Assembly (NCBI RefSeq): GCF_014650555.1
Contig: NZ_BMVE01000002.1
Coordinates: forward strand, 995,807 to 1,059,806
From: Streptomyces goshikiensis
GTDB lineage: Bacteria > Actinomycetota > Actinomycetes > Streptomycetales > Streptomycetaceae
Length of the DNA stretch: 64,000 nucleotides
Direction of reading: 5' to 3'
Shown here: positions 24,160 through 34,274 of the stretch, piece by piece
Numbering within the stretch: position 1 is the first letter of the stretch
How the letters are laid out: each line of letters begins with the position of its first letter
Notes under the pieces: generated by a model
Told to the model about the DNA's origin: nothing
Database searches by the model: none
Seen by the model: only the letters and a program-made list of their open reading frames with translations
Position numbers and translations under genes: made by a program

Positions 24160-26342
24160 GACTCTCGGCCGCGGTGCCTGCCGGCACGCCGACACCCGAC
24201 CCGGACTGTGCGCTGGAGGACCGGATCGGGCGGTTCGCCACCATCTGGGGGCGGGCCATCTTCCCCGTCACGGCGACCTCGCTGACCCGGCCCGAGTTCG
24301 AGCGCCACCTGGTGCCGCTCACCCGGACCCTCGTCGACGCCCTCCACGCCCGGCCCTTCGACGCCGCCGTCGCCCAGCGCGTCGGCGCCGACCTCGTCGC
24401 CGTGCACTGCACCGACCCCGAGGCGCTCGCGGGCACCCTCGGCGTGGTCGAGTCGTACCTGGTGCTCTACTGCGGGCCCGACGGCTCCGACGCCGAGGGC
24501 ACCGAGGAGTACCGCTCCCGCTGCGCCCGCCTCCAGCACGGCATCGCAGCGGGATTCGCCCGCGCCCTGCGCGAGCGCACCCTGGGCGAGCAGGAGGCAA
24601 TAGCCCGCTCCGCGCAGACCGCGCGCACCGATGCCCAGCAGGCTCTGCACGCCAGCGAGGCCCGCTTCCGCGCCGTCTTCGAGGGCGCCGCCATCGGCAT
24701 CGGCATCGCCGACCTGGACGGCAACGTCCTGGAGGTCAACGACACGCTGCTGCAGATGTTCGGCGGCCTCGACGGGCACGTCCGCAGCCGCAACGTCAGC
24801 GAGTGGGGACACCCCGACGACACCCCGCACGTCTGGCAGATGTACGCCGAACTCGTACGCGGCGAGCGCGAGCACTACCGCGTGGAGAAGCCGTACTACC
24901 GGCACGACGGCACCGTGCTCTGGACCAACCTGACGGTCTCGCTGCTGCGCGACGCCGAGGGCCGGCCGCAGTACCAGCTGGCCCTGATGGAGGACACCAC
25001 CGAGCGCCGGCTGCTGAACCTTCGGCTGCGCTACGAGGCCACCCACGACGCGCTGACCGGACTGCCCAACCGGACGCTGTTCTTCGAACGCCTGGAGAAG
25101 GCCCTGGGCGGCGCCGGCGGAAAGCACTTCGGCCTGTGCTACCTGGACCTCGACGGCTTCAAGGCCGTCAACGACAGCCTCGGCCACTCGGCGGGAGACC
25201 GGCTGCTCGTCGAGGTCGCGGACCGGTTGCAGAGCTGCGCGACCGGCCCCGGCGAGGTCGTCGCCCGGCTCGGCGGCGACGAGTTCGTGGCGCTCACCAC
25301 CGGCTCCGACACCGACGAGAAGGCGACCGAACTCGCCGTCCGCATCCTGTCGGCGCTCTCCACCCCGATCCGGCTGGACGGCCGGGAGCTGTCGGTCCGG
25401 GGCAGCATCGGCATCGTCGAGGGCCCGGCCGGCGAGCGGACCCCGGCGGAGGTGCTGCGCAGCGCCGACATCACGATGTACCGGGCCAAGGCGGCCGGCG
25501 GCAACCGCTTCGAGTTCGCCGACGCGGAAGCCGACGCCCGGGCGATCACCCGGCACGGCTTGACCAACGCCCTGCCCGCGGCGCTGGAACGCGGCGAGTT
25601 CTTCATCGAATACCAGCCGCTGGTGCACCTGCACGACGGCAGCGTGCACGGCGCGGAGGCCCTCGTCCGCTGGTCCCACCCGCAGTACGGGGTGCTCGGC
25701 CCGGACCGCTTCATCCCCCTCGCCGAACGGACCGGGCTGATCGTGCCGCTCGGCCGCTGGGTCCTGGAGGAAGCCGTCCGCCAGGCCCGCAACTGGCAGC
25801 GCCAGCACGGCTGCTCCGCCCTGCGGGTCAACGTCAACCTCTCGCCGACCCAGCTGCACCACCCCGGCCTGGTCGCCGACACCGTGGCCGTCCTGGAGAA
25901 CTCGGGCCTGGCCCCCGGCGCCCTGTGCCTGGAGGTCACCGAGTCGGCCCTGATAGGCGCCGACGACGAACTCCTGGAACCGCTGCGCCGGCTCGCCGCC
26001 CTCGGGGTGGACATCGCCCTCGACGACTTCGGCACCGGCTACTCGAACCTGGCGAACCTGCGGCGCCTGCCCGTCAGCGTCCTGAAGCTGGACCGCTCCT
26101 TCACCCAGGGGATGCAGCAGCAGCCGGCCGACCCCGTCGACGTCAAGATCGTGGAGGGCATCGTCGCCCTGGCCCACAGCCTCGAACTCGCCGTCACGGT
26201 CGAAGGCGTGGAAACCGGCGCCCAGGCGGCCCAACTCCGCGAGCTGGGCTGCGACACCGCCCAGGGCTGGTACTACGCCCGCCCAGGCGCCCCGGACCGC
26301 ATCCACACCCTCTCCCTCTCAGACGCCGTCCCCACCTCCTGA
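24156..26342 (+). CDS. rmdA: PAS-GGDEF-EAL cyclic-di-GMP enzyme, RmdA-like
   Basis: 728 residues from GTG 24156, overlapping the previous stop. No membrane segments. N-terminal domain (about 1-160) of unknown type, a short coiled region, PAS/PAC (about 168-285), GGDEF (about 295-455, intact GGDEF near 372-376) and EAL (about 470-720, intact EAL near 501, with DDFGTGYSN). Both catalytic motifs look whole, so it may make and break c-di-GMP. The soluble PAS-PAC-GGDEF-EAL plan is that of S. coelicolor RmdA, a regulator of aerial development; identity is inferred from this plan. Confidence 0.85.
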   Translation: MRLSAAVPAGTPTPDPDCALEDRIGRFATIWGRAIFPVTATSLTRPEFERHLVPLTRTLVDALHARPFDAAVAQRVGADLVAVHCTDPEALAGTLGVVESYLVLYCGPDGSDAEGTEEYRSRCARLQHGIAAGFARALRERTLGEQEAIARSAQTARTDAQQALHASEARFRAVFEGAAIGIGIADLDGNVLEVNDTLLQMFGGLDGHVRSRNVSEWGHPDDTPHVWQMYAELVRGEREHYRVEKPYYRHDGTVLWTNLTVSLLRDAEGRPQYQLALMEDTTERRLLNLRLRYEATHDALTGLPNRTLFFERLEKALGGAGGKHFGLCYLDLDGFKAVNDSLGHSAGDRLLVEVADRLQSCATGPGEVVARLGGDEFVALTTGSDTDEKATELAVRILSALSTPIRLDGRELSVRGSIGIVEGPAGERTPAEVLRSADITMYRAKAAGGNRFEFADAEADARAITRHGLTNALPAALERGEFFIEYQPLVHLHDGSVHGAEALVRWSHPQYGVLGPDRFIPLAERTGLIVPLGRWVLEEAVRQARNWQRQHGCSALRVNVNLSPTQLHHPGLVADTVAVLENSGLAPGALCLEVTESALIGADDELLEPLRRLAALGVDIALDDFGTGYSNLANLRRLPVSVLKLDRSFTQGMQQQPADPVDVKIVEGIVALAHSLELAVTVEGVETGAQAAQLRELGCDTAQGWYYARPGAPDRIHTLSLSDAVPTS

Positions 26343-26476
26343 CCCCCTGCCCCCTGCCCCCGCCCCCTGCCCCCTGACCAGGGCCGGCCTCCCGGACCGG
26401 CCAGGGGCGGCCCCGGGGCGAGCCGGCCCCGGGTCGGGGTGCGGCCAGTGTCGGAGTTGGGCCCGGGTCGGGCGCC

Positions 26477-26655
26477 GGTTTCAGAGCCTGACCGGTTCAG
26501 AGTCGGACCGGTTCAGAGTCGGACTGGGCAAGGGGCGGGCTGGGTCAGAGTCGGACCGAGCCAGAGCCGGACCGGGTCAGGTGTGGGCCTGGCCAGATGT
26601 CGGCCCGGTCAGGTGTGGGCCTGGCCAGATGTCGGCCCCGGTCAGGGGTGGCCTT
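26477..26655. repeat. Degenerate 16-bp minisatellite, about 11 units
   Basis: Head-to-tail units of 16-17 bp following the pattern G-G-T-T-C-A-G-A-G-T-C-G-G-A-C-C: near-perfect at 26494-26525, diverged further on. A doubled 32-bp unit is duplicated at 26576-26639. The array ends 5 bases from the stop codon of the monooxygenase gene. The DNA from 26343 to the array is GC-rich without a gene. Confidence 0.85.
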
Positions 26656-26659
26656 CAGG

Positions 26660-27727
26660 TCAGTCCAGGCCTGCCTCCGTGCCTCGGCCGGGTTCGCGGA
26701 CGGCTGCCAGGACTCGCTCGTAGCGCCGCGCCGTGTCGGCGAGGAGTTCGGTGGCGACCGCGAGACGCTCCGCCTGGTACGCGTCGAGCGCCTCCTCCCC
26801 GGCCGGGCCGGTGAGGGCGGCGGCCAGCGACCGGCCGAGGGCGGCCGCGTCCTGGATGCCGGTGTTCATGCCCAGCCCGCCGGCGATGGGGTGGACGTGT
26901 GCCGCGTCCCCCGCGAGGAAGGCCCGGCCCTCGCGTATCCGGGTGGCCATGCGGACGTTGACCCGCCAGGAGGAGAGCCAGGTGGGGTCCGCGAGCCGGA
27001 TCTCCGGCATGCGGGCGTGCCGCTCGAAGAGCCGCTGGAAGCTCTCCAGCGACGGCGGTAGCAACGCGCCCCGCTCGTCCGTCTCGGGCGCGGCCTGCAA
27101 CTGGAAGGTGTCCGTCCCCGGCATCGGGCAGAGGAGTATCCCCGTCCCCTCCGAAGAGAACCACTGGTGCCAGAACTCGCGGCTGAGCCCCGGCGCCTTG
27201 ACGTCGCCCAGGACCATCGCGGGCTCCTCCTCCCCGGTCCCCTCGAAGGGGATCCCGAGGAGCCGGCGGGTGGTGCTGCGCCCGCCGTCGCACCCCGCGA
27301 GGTAGCCGGCCGCGATCACGGCGCCGCCCTCCAGTTCCACGCGCACCCCGGCCGCGTCCTGGGTGAGCCCGGCGATCGCGCTCCCGTACTCCACGCGCAC
27401 GCCGTACTCGGCCAGGCGGTCGCGGAGCACCTCCTCGATCTGCCACTGCCCCACGAGCACGCCGCCGTCGGTGACGGTGTCGTTGATGTGCCGCCCGTCG
27501 AAGTACTTGCGCAGCACCACGCGTGCGCTGCCCCGGGCCGCCACGGCCTCGGCCACGCCGAACTCCTCGAAGACTTCGAGGCTGCCTGGGCGGAGCCCCT
27601 TGGCGCGCGACTCGCGATGCGGAGCGGAGCGCTGTTCAACAACCCGTACGGCGATGCCGCGGCGGGCCAGGTCGCAAGCGAGCGTGAGGCCGGTGGGGCC
27701 GGCGCCCGCGATCAGTACATCGGTCAT
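26660..27727 (-). CDS. FAD-dependent aromatic-type monooxygenase
   Basis: 355 residues from ATG 27727, GGAGGA upstream; the ORF continues beyond but the family start is clear. VLIAGAGPTGLTLACDLARR is the GxGxxG FAD site. AGCDGGRSTTRRLLGI matches the DG motif. GRAFLAGDAAHVHPIAGGLG is the GD motif. The set is that of class A (PHBH-like) flavin hydroxylases. It lacks the long C-terminal thioredoxin-like domain of PgaE/RdmE types and is shorter than the usual 400-500 residues. Divergent from a TetR gene that probably controls it. Confidence 0.85.
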   Translation of the reverse strand: MTDVLIAGAGPTGLTLACDLARRGIAVRVVEQRSAPHRESRAKGLRPGSLEVFEEFGVAEAVAARGSARVVLRKYFDGRHINDTVTDGGVLVGQWQIEEVLRDRLAEYGVRVEYGSAIAGLTQDAAGVRVELEGGAVIAAGYLAGCDGGRSTTRRLLGIPFEGTGEEEPAMVLGDVKAPGLSREFWHQWFSSEGTGILLCPMPGTDTFQLQAAPETDERGALLPPSLESFQRLFERHARMPEIRLADPTWLSSWRVNVRMATRIREGRAFLAGDAAHVHPIAGGLGMNTGIQDAAALGRSLAAALTGPAGEEALDAYQAERLAVATELLADTARRYERVLAAVREPGRGTEAGLD

Positions 27728-27792
27728 CGGAAGTCCTCCGCGTCTGTCTGTCGATGGCTCAAGGAAAGCGGCTTTCGAGGGAAAATGCAACC

Positions 27793-27832
27793 CGGTTAAA
27801 AAATTGACTCGGTTACGATCCCGCGCTAGGTT
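27793..27832 (+). promoter_or_regulatory. Consensus promoter and repeat operator of tetR/monooxygenase pair
   Basis: TTGACT (27804-27809), 17-base spacer, TAGGTT (27827-27832), then 6 bases to the ATG at 27839, predicting a leaderless mRNA. CGGTTA occurs as a direct repeat at 27793-27798 and 27810-27815, flanking the -35; it is a candidate repressor site. Confidence 0.65.
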
Positions 27833-27838
27833 GTGTGC

Positions 27839-28483
27839 ATGGAGAACACGACGGGTCTGCGAGAGAGCAAGAAGCTCCGTACGCGCCAGCAGCTGGCGGG
27901 TACGGCGCTGGAACTCTTCCTGGAGCGGGGATTCGATGCCGTGTCGGTGGCGGATGTCGCCGCAGCGGCCGAGGTCTCCAAGCCCACGCTGTTCCGGTAC
28001 TTCCCGAGCAAGGAGGACCTGGTGCTCGACCGCTTCGCCGACCATCAGGACGAAGCAGCGCGCATCGTGCGCGATCGGGCCGCCGGTCAGACGCCGGTGG
28101 GCGCGGTGCATGCGCACTTCCTCGCCGCGCTCGCCGAGCGCGATCCGATCACGGGGCTCTGCGACCACCCGAACGTCGTCGCCTTCCAGGGGCTGATCTA
28201 CTCCACCGCGAGCTTGGAGACCCGGATCGCCCACTACACCGCCCGCGAGGTCGAGCTGCTCGCCGGCGTACTCGAAGCGGAGTCGGTCGACCCGCTGGCC
28301 GCGCGGCTCGCGGCCATGCATGTCGTTGCGGTGCGCCATGAATTGGGGCGGGAGAACTGGCGGCGGATCGACTCCGGCCTCACCGCCGACGAAGCCCACC
28401 CGGCCGCCGTCGCCGACGCCGACCGAGCCTTCGCCATGCTCGCCTCCGGCTTGGACGGGGCGCTGTCCATACGCTCGGCCTGA
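27839..28483 (+). CDS. TetR-family transcriptional regulator
   Basis: 214 residues from ATG 27839. The HTH domain is classic: RTRQQLAGTALELFLERGFD, VADVAAAAEVSKPTLFRYFP, SKEDLVLDRF. The C-terminal ligand domain is not assignable to a known effector. It faces the FAD monooxygenase with a 111-bp shared control region, the common layout for a self-regulated repressor of a detoxifying or tailoring enzyme. Confidence 0.9.
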   Translation: MENTTGLRESKKLRTRQQLAGTALELFLERGFDAVSVADVAAAAEVSKPTLFRYFPSKEDLVLDRFADHQDEAARIVRDRAAGQTPVGAVHAHFLAALAERDPITGLCDHPNVVAFQGLIYSTASLETRIAHYTAREVELLAGVLEAESVDPLAARLAAMHVVAVRHELGRENWRRIDSGLTADEAHPAAVADADRAFAMLASGLDGALSIRSA

Positions 28484-28878
28484 CGGCCTTGGCTGCGGGG
28501 TCTGAGGCAGTCCGGGGGCCGGGGGGCCGGGGGTGGGGTGGACGGGGCGCTGATGCGTTGGCGGGCGGGTCGGGGAGGGGTGTTGCGTGTTTGAGGTGCC
28601 GGTTGTCGTCTCGCCGTGCGTGCTTGTGGGGGATCGATGACCCCGACGGCGAAGTCGTAGGGGCGGCGCTGGGGAGGTCGGGGCCGTCTCCGGTGGTGAC
28701 TGGTGGGGCTGTGGCGGGCCTGTCGTCGCTTCCGGGTGTCGAGGTCGGGGCTGGGTGGAGAGGGTGGCCTTCGGTGGGCTGCTGATGTGCGCTTCCCGTG
28801 CCCCCGCCGCTGGCCGTGGACTGCGGTGAGTGGGGCGGCCGGGGGCCGTATCGCCTCAGGGGGTGGTGGTCCGATGGC
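28484..28878. other. Gene-free 395-bp region with a G-quadruplex run
   Basis: No convincing gene. The plus strand is strongly G-skewed and carries G-runs of 5, 6, 5 and 4 separated by 1-2 bases at 28514-28539, a canonical G-quadruplex pattern. The right part abuts the dead IS110 gene but shows no recognisable transposase remainder. Confidence 0.6.
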
Positions 28879-29355
28879 TTAGTTGCGGGTCCAGGGCAGG
28901 GTGAGCGGGTCGCGAATCCGGTTGCCGGTGCGGGTCGGTTCGGCTGCGAGGTTCTGGCCGAAGCCGGTCAGTAGCGTCAGCTCGGCGGTCAGCTCCAGCG
29001 AGCGCAGCGTGCGAGGCGTCGTCCGGGCTGCGTCCGCGATCGCCGCTGCGTACTTCGCGTCCGTTTTCGCGTTGCCCGGATACGGATCGGCGGTCCGTCG
29101 CATCGAGAGTCTGGGCGGCTGGGCAGCCTGGTAGCTCGCGATACGGGCCACGGCCAGTGGGAGGGCGTCGATCGGGGCCCACCGGGGCGTGCCGGACTTG
29201 GCTTTGAGGTTGTCGAAGACGGTCCGTCGCTCGGGTTCGCTGTGGGGCATCGGCTTGTCGAAGGCCTTCTTCCCGGCCGGGGCGGGACCCTGGTCGTGGT
29301 GAGCCGGCTTGCCGATGTCCATCCCGAGAAAGGCGTCTGCGTCTGCGATGTCGAA
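28879..29355 (-). pseudogene. IS110-family transposase remnant
   Basis: A 5'-proximal fragment only. AFLGMDIGKPAHH (catalytic Asp of the DEDD domain), AGKKAFDKPMPHSEPE, LSMRRTADPYPGNAKTDAKY, AAAIADAARTTPRTLRSLEL and LAAEPTRTGNRIR are recognisable IS110 blocks. The segment between the first and second catalytic regions is shortened. The expected KTDAKDA reads KTDAKYA, so a catalytic Asp is lost. The Ser-containing C-terminal transposase domain is missing. The frame stays open on to 29475 without similarity. A dead insertion sequence marking an old accessory insertion. Confidence 0.8.
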
Positions 29356-29502
29356 CAGTGCTCCGCTTGCTGGAAGTTGACCTTGCCTGCCGCCCGCAGG
29401 CTGACCGGCGTTGCGCCGGGCCCCGTGGTGGCCGGACACCTCATCGGTGTCTCCGGCGGCACCTCCCGGGGGCATGCTGGGCCGGGGGCGCGGGTGGGGG
29501 TG

Positions 29503-29664
29503 TCAGTCCTCGGGATTCCTAGTGTGTCCGGCCTTGCGCCAGATCGCTGTCATTCCGAGAGCAAGGGCGGTCAGCGCCACGATCACGATGGAGACCTCGA
29601 TCGCGCGGTGCAATAGCAGGTGTTCGATGAGGTCCGACGACATCGCTGTGGGGCCGGCCATCAT
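29503..29664 (-). CDS. Tiny single-helix membrane protein
   Basis: 53 residues from ATG 29664 (or the adjacent ATG 29661). One hydrophobic helix (about 23-42, IEVSIVIVALTALALGMTAI) and a basic tail. The start overlaps the stop of the preceding small gene (ATGA), a sign of coupling. No family recognised. Confidence 0.5.
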   Translation of the reverse strand: MMAGPTAMSSDLIEHLLLHRAIEVSIVIVALTALALGMTAIWRKAGHTRNPED

Positions 29665-29894
29665 CGACCGCCCCGGTCCCGCGAGCGGGGCGTTGCGGAA
29701 GTTCGTCCTTCGAGTCGGCGGGCGGCGGCGCGCAGGGCGGCCTTCGCAGCGGGGTCCGTGTAGCGGCGGACGTCGTCGAGCTTGCCCCGGCGCTTGAGCG
29801 TCAGGGCGACGGTGAAGAGCAGTAGTGCGGCTACCACCAAGCAGCCCGCCAACACGGCGAACCGGATGAGCATGACGTTGAGGAGGGTCTCCAC
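29661..29894 (-). CDS. Small membrane protein, 77 residues
   Basis: Start ATG 29894; the leader reads AACGAAAGGCGGTCCCTCGTG and gives AAAGG as a weak binding site. One helix (about 8-31, MLIRFAVLAGCLVVAALLLF) and a basic, Arg-rich cytoplasmic tail (TLKRRGKLDDVRRYTDPAAK). It is divergent from a TetR gene, with paired operators in the 70-bp gap. With the overlapping 53-residue gene it forms a two-gene unit of unknown role. Confidence 0.6.
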   Translation of the reverse strand: METLLNVMLIRFAVLAGCLVVAALLLFTVALTLKRRGKLDDVRRYTDPAAKAALRAAARRLEGRTSATPRSRDRGGR

Positions 29895-29913
29895 GAGGGA
29901 CCGCCTTTCGTTT

Positions 29914-29954
29914 TATCACGGCTGTGATACTTCCTTTCTAGCACACCCGTGATA
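29914..29954. promoter_or_regulatory. Paired TetR-type operators
   Basis: TATCAC-GGCT-GTGATA (29914-29929) and TAGCAC-ACCC-GTGATA (29939-29954), centres 25 bp apart, fill the gap between the divergent small-membrane-protein unit and the TetR gene. The first is perfect in its 6-bp arms; the second has one mismatch. Very probably bound by the TetR at 29965. Confidence 0.8.
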
Positions 29955-29964
29955 GAACGGCTCC

Positions 29965-30588
29965 ATGCCCAAGCACGTGGACCCGGACGCCCGCCGTCAG
30001 CAGGTCGTCGACGCGCTGTTCCGGGTCGTCGTCCGCGAGGGTCTCCACCGCACCTCGCTGCGAGGCGTGGCCAACGAGGCGCAGCTCAACATCGGATCCC
30101 TGCGCCACTACTTCGCCAGCCAGCAGGAGCTGATGCGGTTCGCGATGCAGTCGATGATCGACCGGGTGGGCGGCCGGCTGCTGGCACGCGTCGAGCAGAT
30201 CGGAGACCTGGGCAGCCGCCCCCGCCCCGAGCAGCTACGGCTCGCGGCCGAACTGCTGGCGGAGCTCCTGCCGCTCGACGAGCGACGCCGCACCGAAGTC
30301 ACCGTCTTCCTGGACTTCAACGCCGCCGCCCGCACCGACCCGGCCTTCGGTGACCTCGCGCGGAAGGTCGCCGAGGGCACCAGATGGCTGTTGCGTCGCA
30401 TCCTCGCCCGGCTCGACGCGGCCGGCAGTCTGCGCCCCGGCCTCGACCTCGACATCGAGGCCGAGCGGCTGGCGGCGCTCGTCGACGGACTGGGCCTCAG
30501 CGGCGTCCTGCACCCTGACCTGCTGCCCCCGCAGAAATCCTGGGACGTGCTGCGCACCCATCTGGAGGGCCTGGCACGGGCCGGGTGA
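29965..30588 (+). CDS. TetR-family transcriptional regulator
   Basis: 207 residues from ATG 29965; only AACGGCTCC precedes it, so the mRNA may be leaderless. HTH: RRQQVVDALFRVVVREGLHR, TSLRGVANEAQLNIGSLRHY, FASQQELMRFAM. The C-terminal domain resembles the BetI/TetR_C_6 type common in streptomycetes (LLPLDERRRTEVTVFLDFNA). Ligand unknown. It faces the two tiny membrane-protein genes. Confidence 0.9.
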   Translation: MPKHVDPDARRQQVVDALFRVVVREGLHRTSLRGVANEAQLNIGSLRHYFASQQELMRFAMQSMIDRVGGRLLARVEQIGDLGSRPRPEQLRLAAELLAELLPLDERRRTEVTVFLDFNAAARTDPAFGDLARKVAEGTRWLLRRILARLDAAGSLRPGLDLDIEAERLAALVDGLGLSGVLHPDLLPPQKSWDVLRTHLEGLARAG

Positions 30589-30642
30589 AGCAGCCGCACC
30601 CGTCCGCTCCGGGCCCCCCGACCCTCGTGTGGTGCGGGGGTG

Positions 30643-31521
30643 TCAGCCGGTCAGGATGCGTTGGAGTTCGCGGGCCGCGCGCGGGGGAGCGACGTCCGTG
30701 CGGTGGGCCAGGGCGATGGTGCGGCGCAGCGGGGAGCCGGCCAGCGGGGTGGTGCGCAGGCCCGGGTCGGCGTGGTCGACCACCATGGCCGGGACCACCG
30801 CGATGCCCAGGCCCGCGCGGACGAAGCCGAGTACGGCGTCCATCTCGCCGCCCTCCACCGTGAACACCGGCTCGAAGCCCGCCGCCCGGCAGGCGGTCAC
30901 CGTCAGGTCCCGCAGGTCGTAGCCGTGCCGGAACATCACCATCGGCTCATCGCGCAACGCGGAGATCGTGAGCGGGCCGCCGCCCGCCGGCGGTGGCAGC
31001 TCCGCCGAGGACACCACGACCAGGTCCTCCGTCAGCAGCTCCACGGTGGTCAGCGCCGGCGCCGACGGCGGCAGCGGCAGCGCGATCAGCGCCAGGTCCA
31101 GCGCCCCGCGCGCCAGCTCCCGCACCAGGTCGAGCGACCCGCTCTCCTCGATCAGCAGCTCGATCCCCGGGTGCGCGGTGTGGAAGGCGCGCAGTACGCC
31201 CGGCAGCAGGCCCGTGCACACGCTCGGGGTGGCTCCCAGCCGCACCCGCCCGCGCCGCAGCTGCGCCAGCTCCTGCACCTCCAGGCGCGCCGTGTCCGCG
31301 TCCGCCAGGATCCGCCGCGCCAGCGGCAGCAGCGCCTCGCCCGCGTCGGTGAGCGCGATGTTGCCCCGCGCCCGGCTGAACAGCTCCGCCCCCAGTTCCC
31401 GTTCTAGCGCCTTGATCTGCTGGGACAGCGACGGCTGGGCCACATGCACCCGCTGCGCGGCGCGCGTGAAGTGCTGGGTCTCGGCGACGGCCACGAAGTA
31501 CAGGAGCTGCTGGAACTGCAT
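30643..31521 (-). CDS. LysR-family transcriptional regulator
   Basis: 292 residues from ATG 31521; an upstream ATG at 31575 would add 18 residues outside the family. Winged HTH at the N-terminus (LLYFVAVAETQHFTRAAQRV, VAQPSLSQQIKALERELGAE) and a type 2 periplasmic-binding-like effector domain (about 90-285). A -10-like TACGCT lies 6 bases before the ATG. It is divergent from sdhC, so it probably senses a metabolite and controls the succinate dehydrogenase operon; TATCGATA at 31555-31562 lies between them. Confidence 0.92.
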   Translation of the reverse strand: MQFQQLLYFVAVAETQHFTRAAQRVHVAQPSLSQQIKALERELGAELFSRARGNIALTDAGEALLPLARRILADADTARLEVQELAQLRRGRVRLGATPSVCTGLLPGVLRAFHTAHPGIELLIEESGSLDLVRELARGALDLALIALPLPPSAPALTTVELLTEDLVVVSSAELPPPAGGGPLTISALRDEPMVMFRHGYDLRDLTVTACRAAGFEPVFTVEGGEMDAVLGFVRAGLGIAVVPAMVVDHADPGLRTTPLAGSPLRRTIALAHRTDVAPPRAARELQRILTG

Positions 31522-31578
31522 CGTCCCAGCGTAGCGCCCTGCATAGGGATGCTCTATCGATATCAGCTCCATCATGTC

Positions 31579-31609
31579 TTGGACCTTTCGGGGTCCCGGT
31601 CCCTAGCGT
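31579..31609 (+). promoter_or_regulatory. sdhC promoter, probably leaderless
   Basis: TTGGAC (31579-31584) and TAGCGT (31604-31609) are 19 bases apart; the ATG follows 8 bases after the -10, without a ribosome-binding site. Confidence 0.5.
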
Positions 31610-31617
31610 GTTGTGCC

Positions 31618-32322
31618 ATGGCTCTGGCAACGCGGACGGGCCGACGGCCGTCCACCACGCGCACGCTCTGGGACTCCACCGTCGGCAAGAAGTCCGTGAT
31701 GGCGGTATCCGGCGCGATCATGCTCGGCTACCTCGTCGCCCACATGTTCGGCAACCTCAAGATCTTCTTCGGTCCGGGCGACTTCAACGGCTACGCCCAC
31801 TGGCTGCGCGGCATGGGAGCGCCGCTCCTGCACCACGAGTGGGCCCTGTGGATGGTCCGCGTCGTCCTGATCGCCGCCGTCATCGCCCACGGCGTCTCCG
31901 CCTACCAGCTCAGCCGCCGTGACATCAAGGCGCGCCCCGTCAAGTACGCCCACAAGCGGCGCCGCGCCAGCTACGCCACCCGCACCATGCGCTGGGGCGG
32001 CATCATCCTGGCCCTGTTCATCGTCTGGCACCTGCTCGACCTGACCACGCTCACCGTCAACGAGCGCGCCTGGGCCGGCCACCCCTACGAGAACGTCCTC
32101 GCCACCTTCTCCACCTGGTACGGCAACACGATCTACATCGTGGCGATGGTCGCGGTCGGCCTGCACGTCCGGCACGGCTTCTGGAGCGCCGCCCAGACCC
32201 TCGGCGCGGGCAACGCCCGCCGCGACCGCACCCTGAAGTTCCTGGCCAACGCCCTGGCCCTCGTCCTGTTCGCGGGCTTCGTGTCCGTCCCCGTCGCCGT
32301 CATGACCGGAGTGGTGAGCTGA
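31618..32322 (+). CDS. sdhC: Succinate dehydrogenase/fumarate reductase cytochrome b subunit
   Basis: 234 residues with five membrane helices in a single chain. Candidate haem-ligand His residues sit in helices ([51 protein letters not shown]). This is the fused type-B anchor as in Bacillus and Wolinella, so no sdhD is expected. First gene of sdhCAB; the sdhA ATG follows two bases after the stop. Confidence 0.93.
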   Translation: MALATRTGRRPSTTRTLWDSTVGKKSVMAVSGAIMLGYLVAHMFGNLKIFFGPGDFNGYAHWLRGMGAPLLHHEWALWMVRVVLIAAVIAHGVSAYQLSRRDIKARPVKYAHKRRRASYATRTMRWGGIILALFIVWHLLDLTTLTVNERAWAGHPYENVLATFSTWYGNTIYIVAMVAVGLHVRHGFWSAAQTLGAGNARRDRTLKFLANALALVLFAGFVSVPVAVMTGVVS

Positions 32323-32324
32323 CC

Positions 32325-34270
<1,946 letters not shown>

Positions 34271-34274
<4 letters not shown>

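Noticed and set aside
26477..26655. Possible CRISPR array
   Set aside because: Units are contiguous 16-mers without unique spacers, and no cas gene is near.
28489..28785. 98-codon ORF in the G-rich region
   Set aside because: Composition follows the G-skew, there is no ribosome-binding site and no family likeness.
29503..29919. Single 138-codon gene covering both tiny membrane ORFs
   Set aside because: The N-terminal part of that frame is Arg/Pro-rich and antisense-like; two overlapping short genes give proper membrane helices and an ATGA junction.
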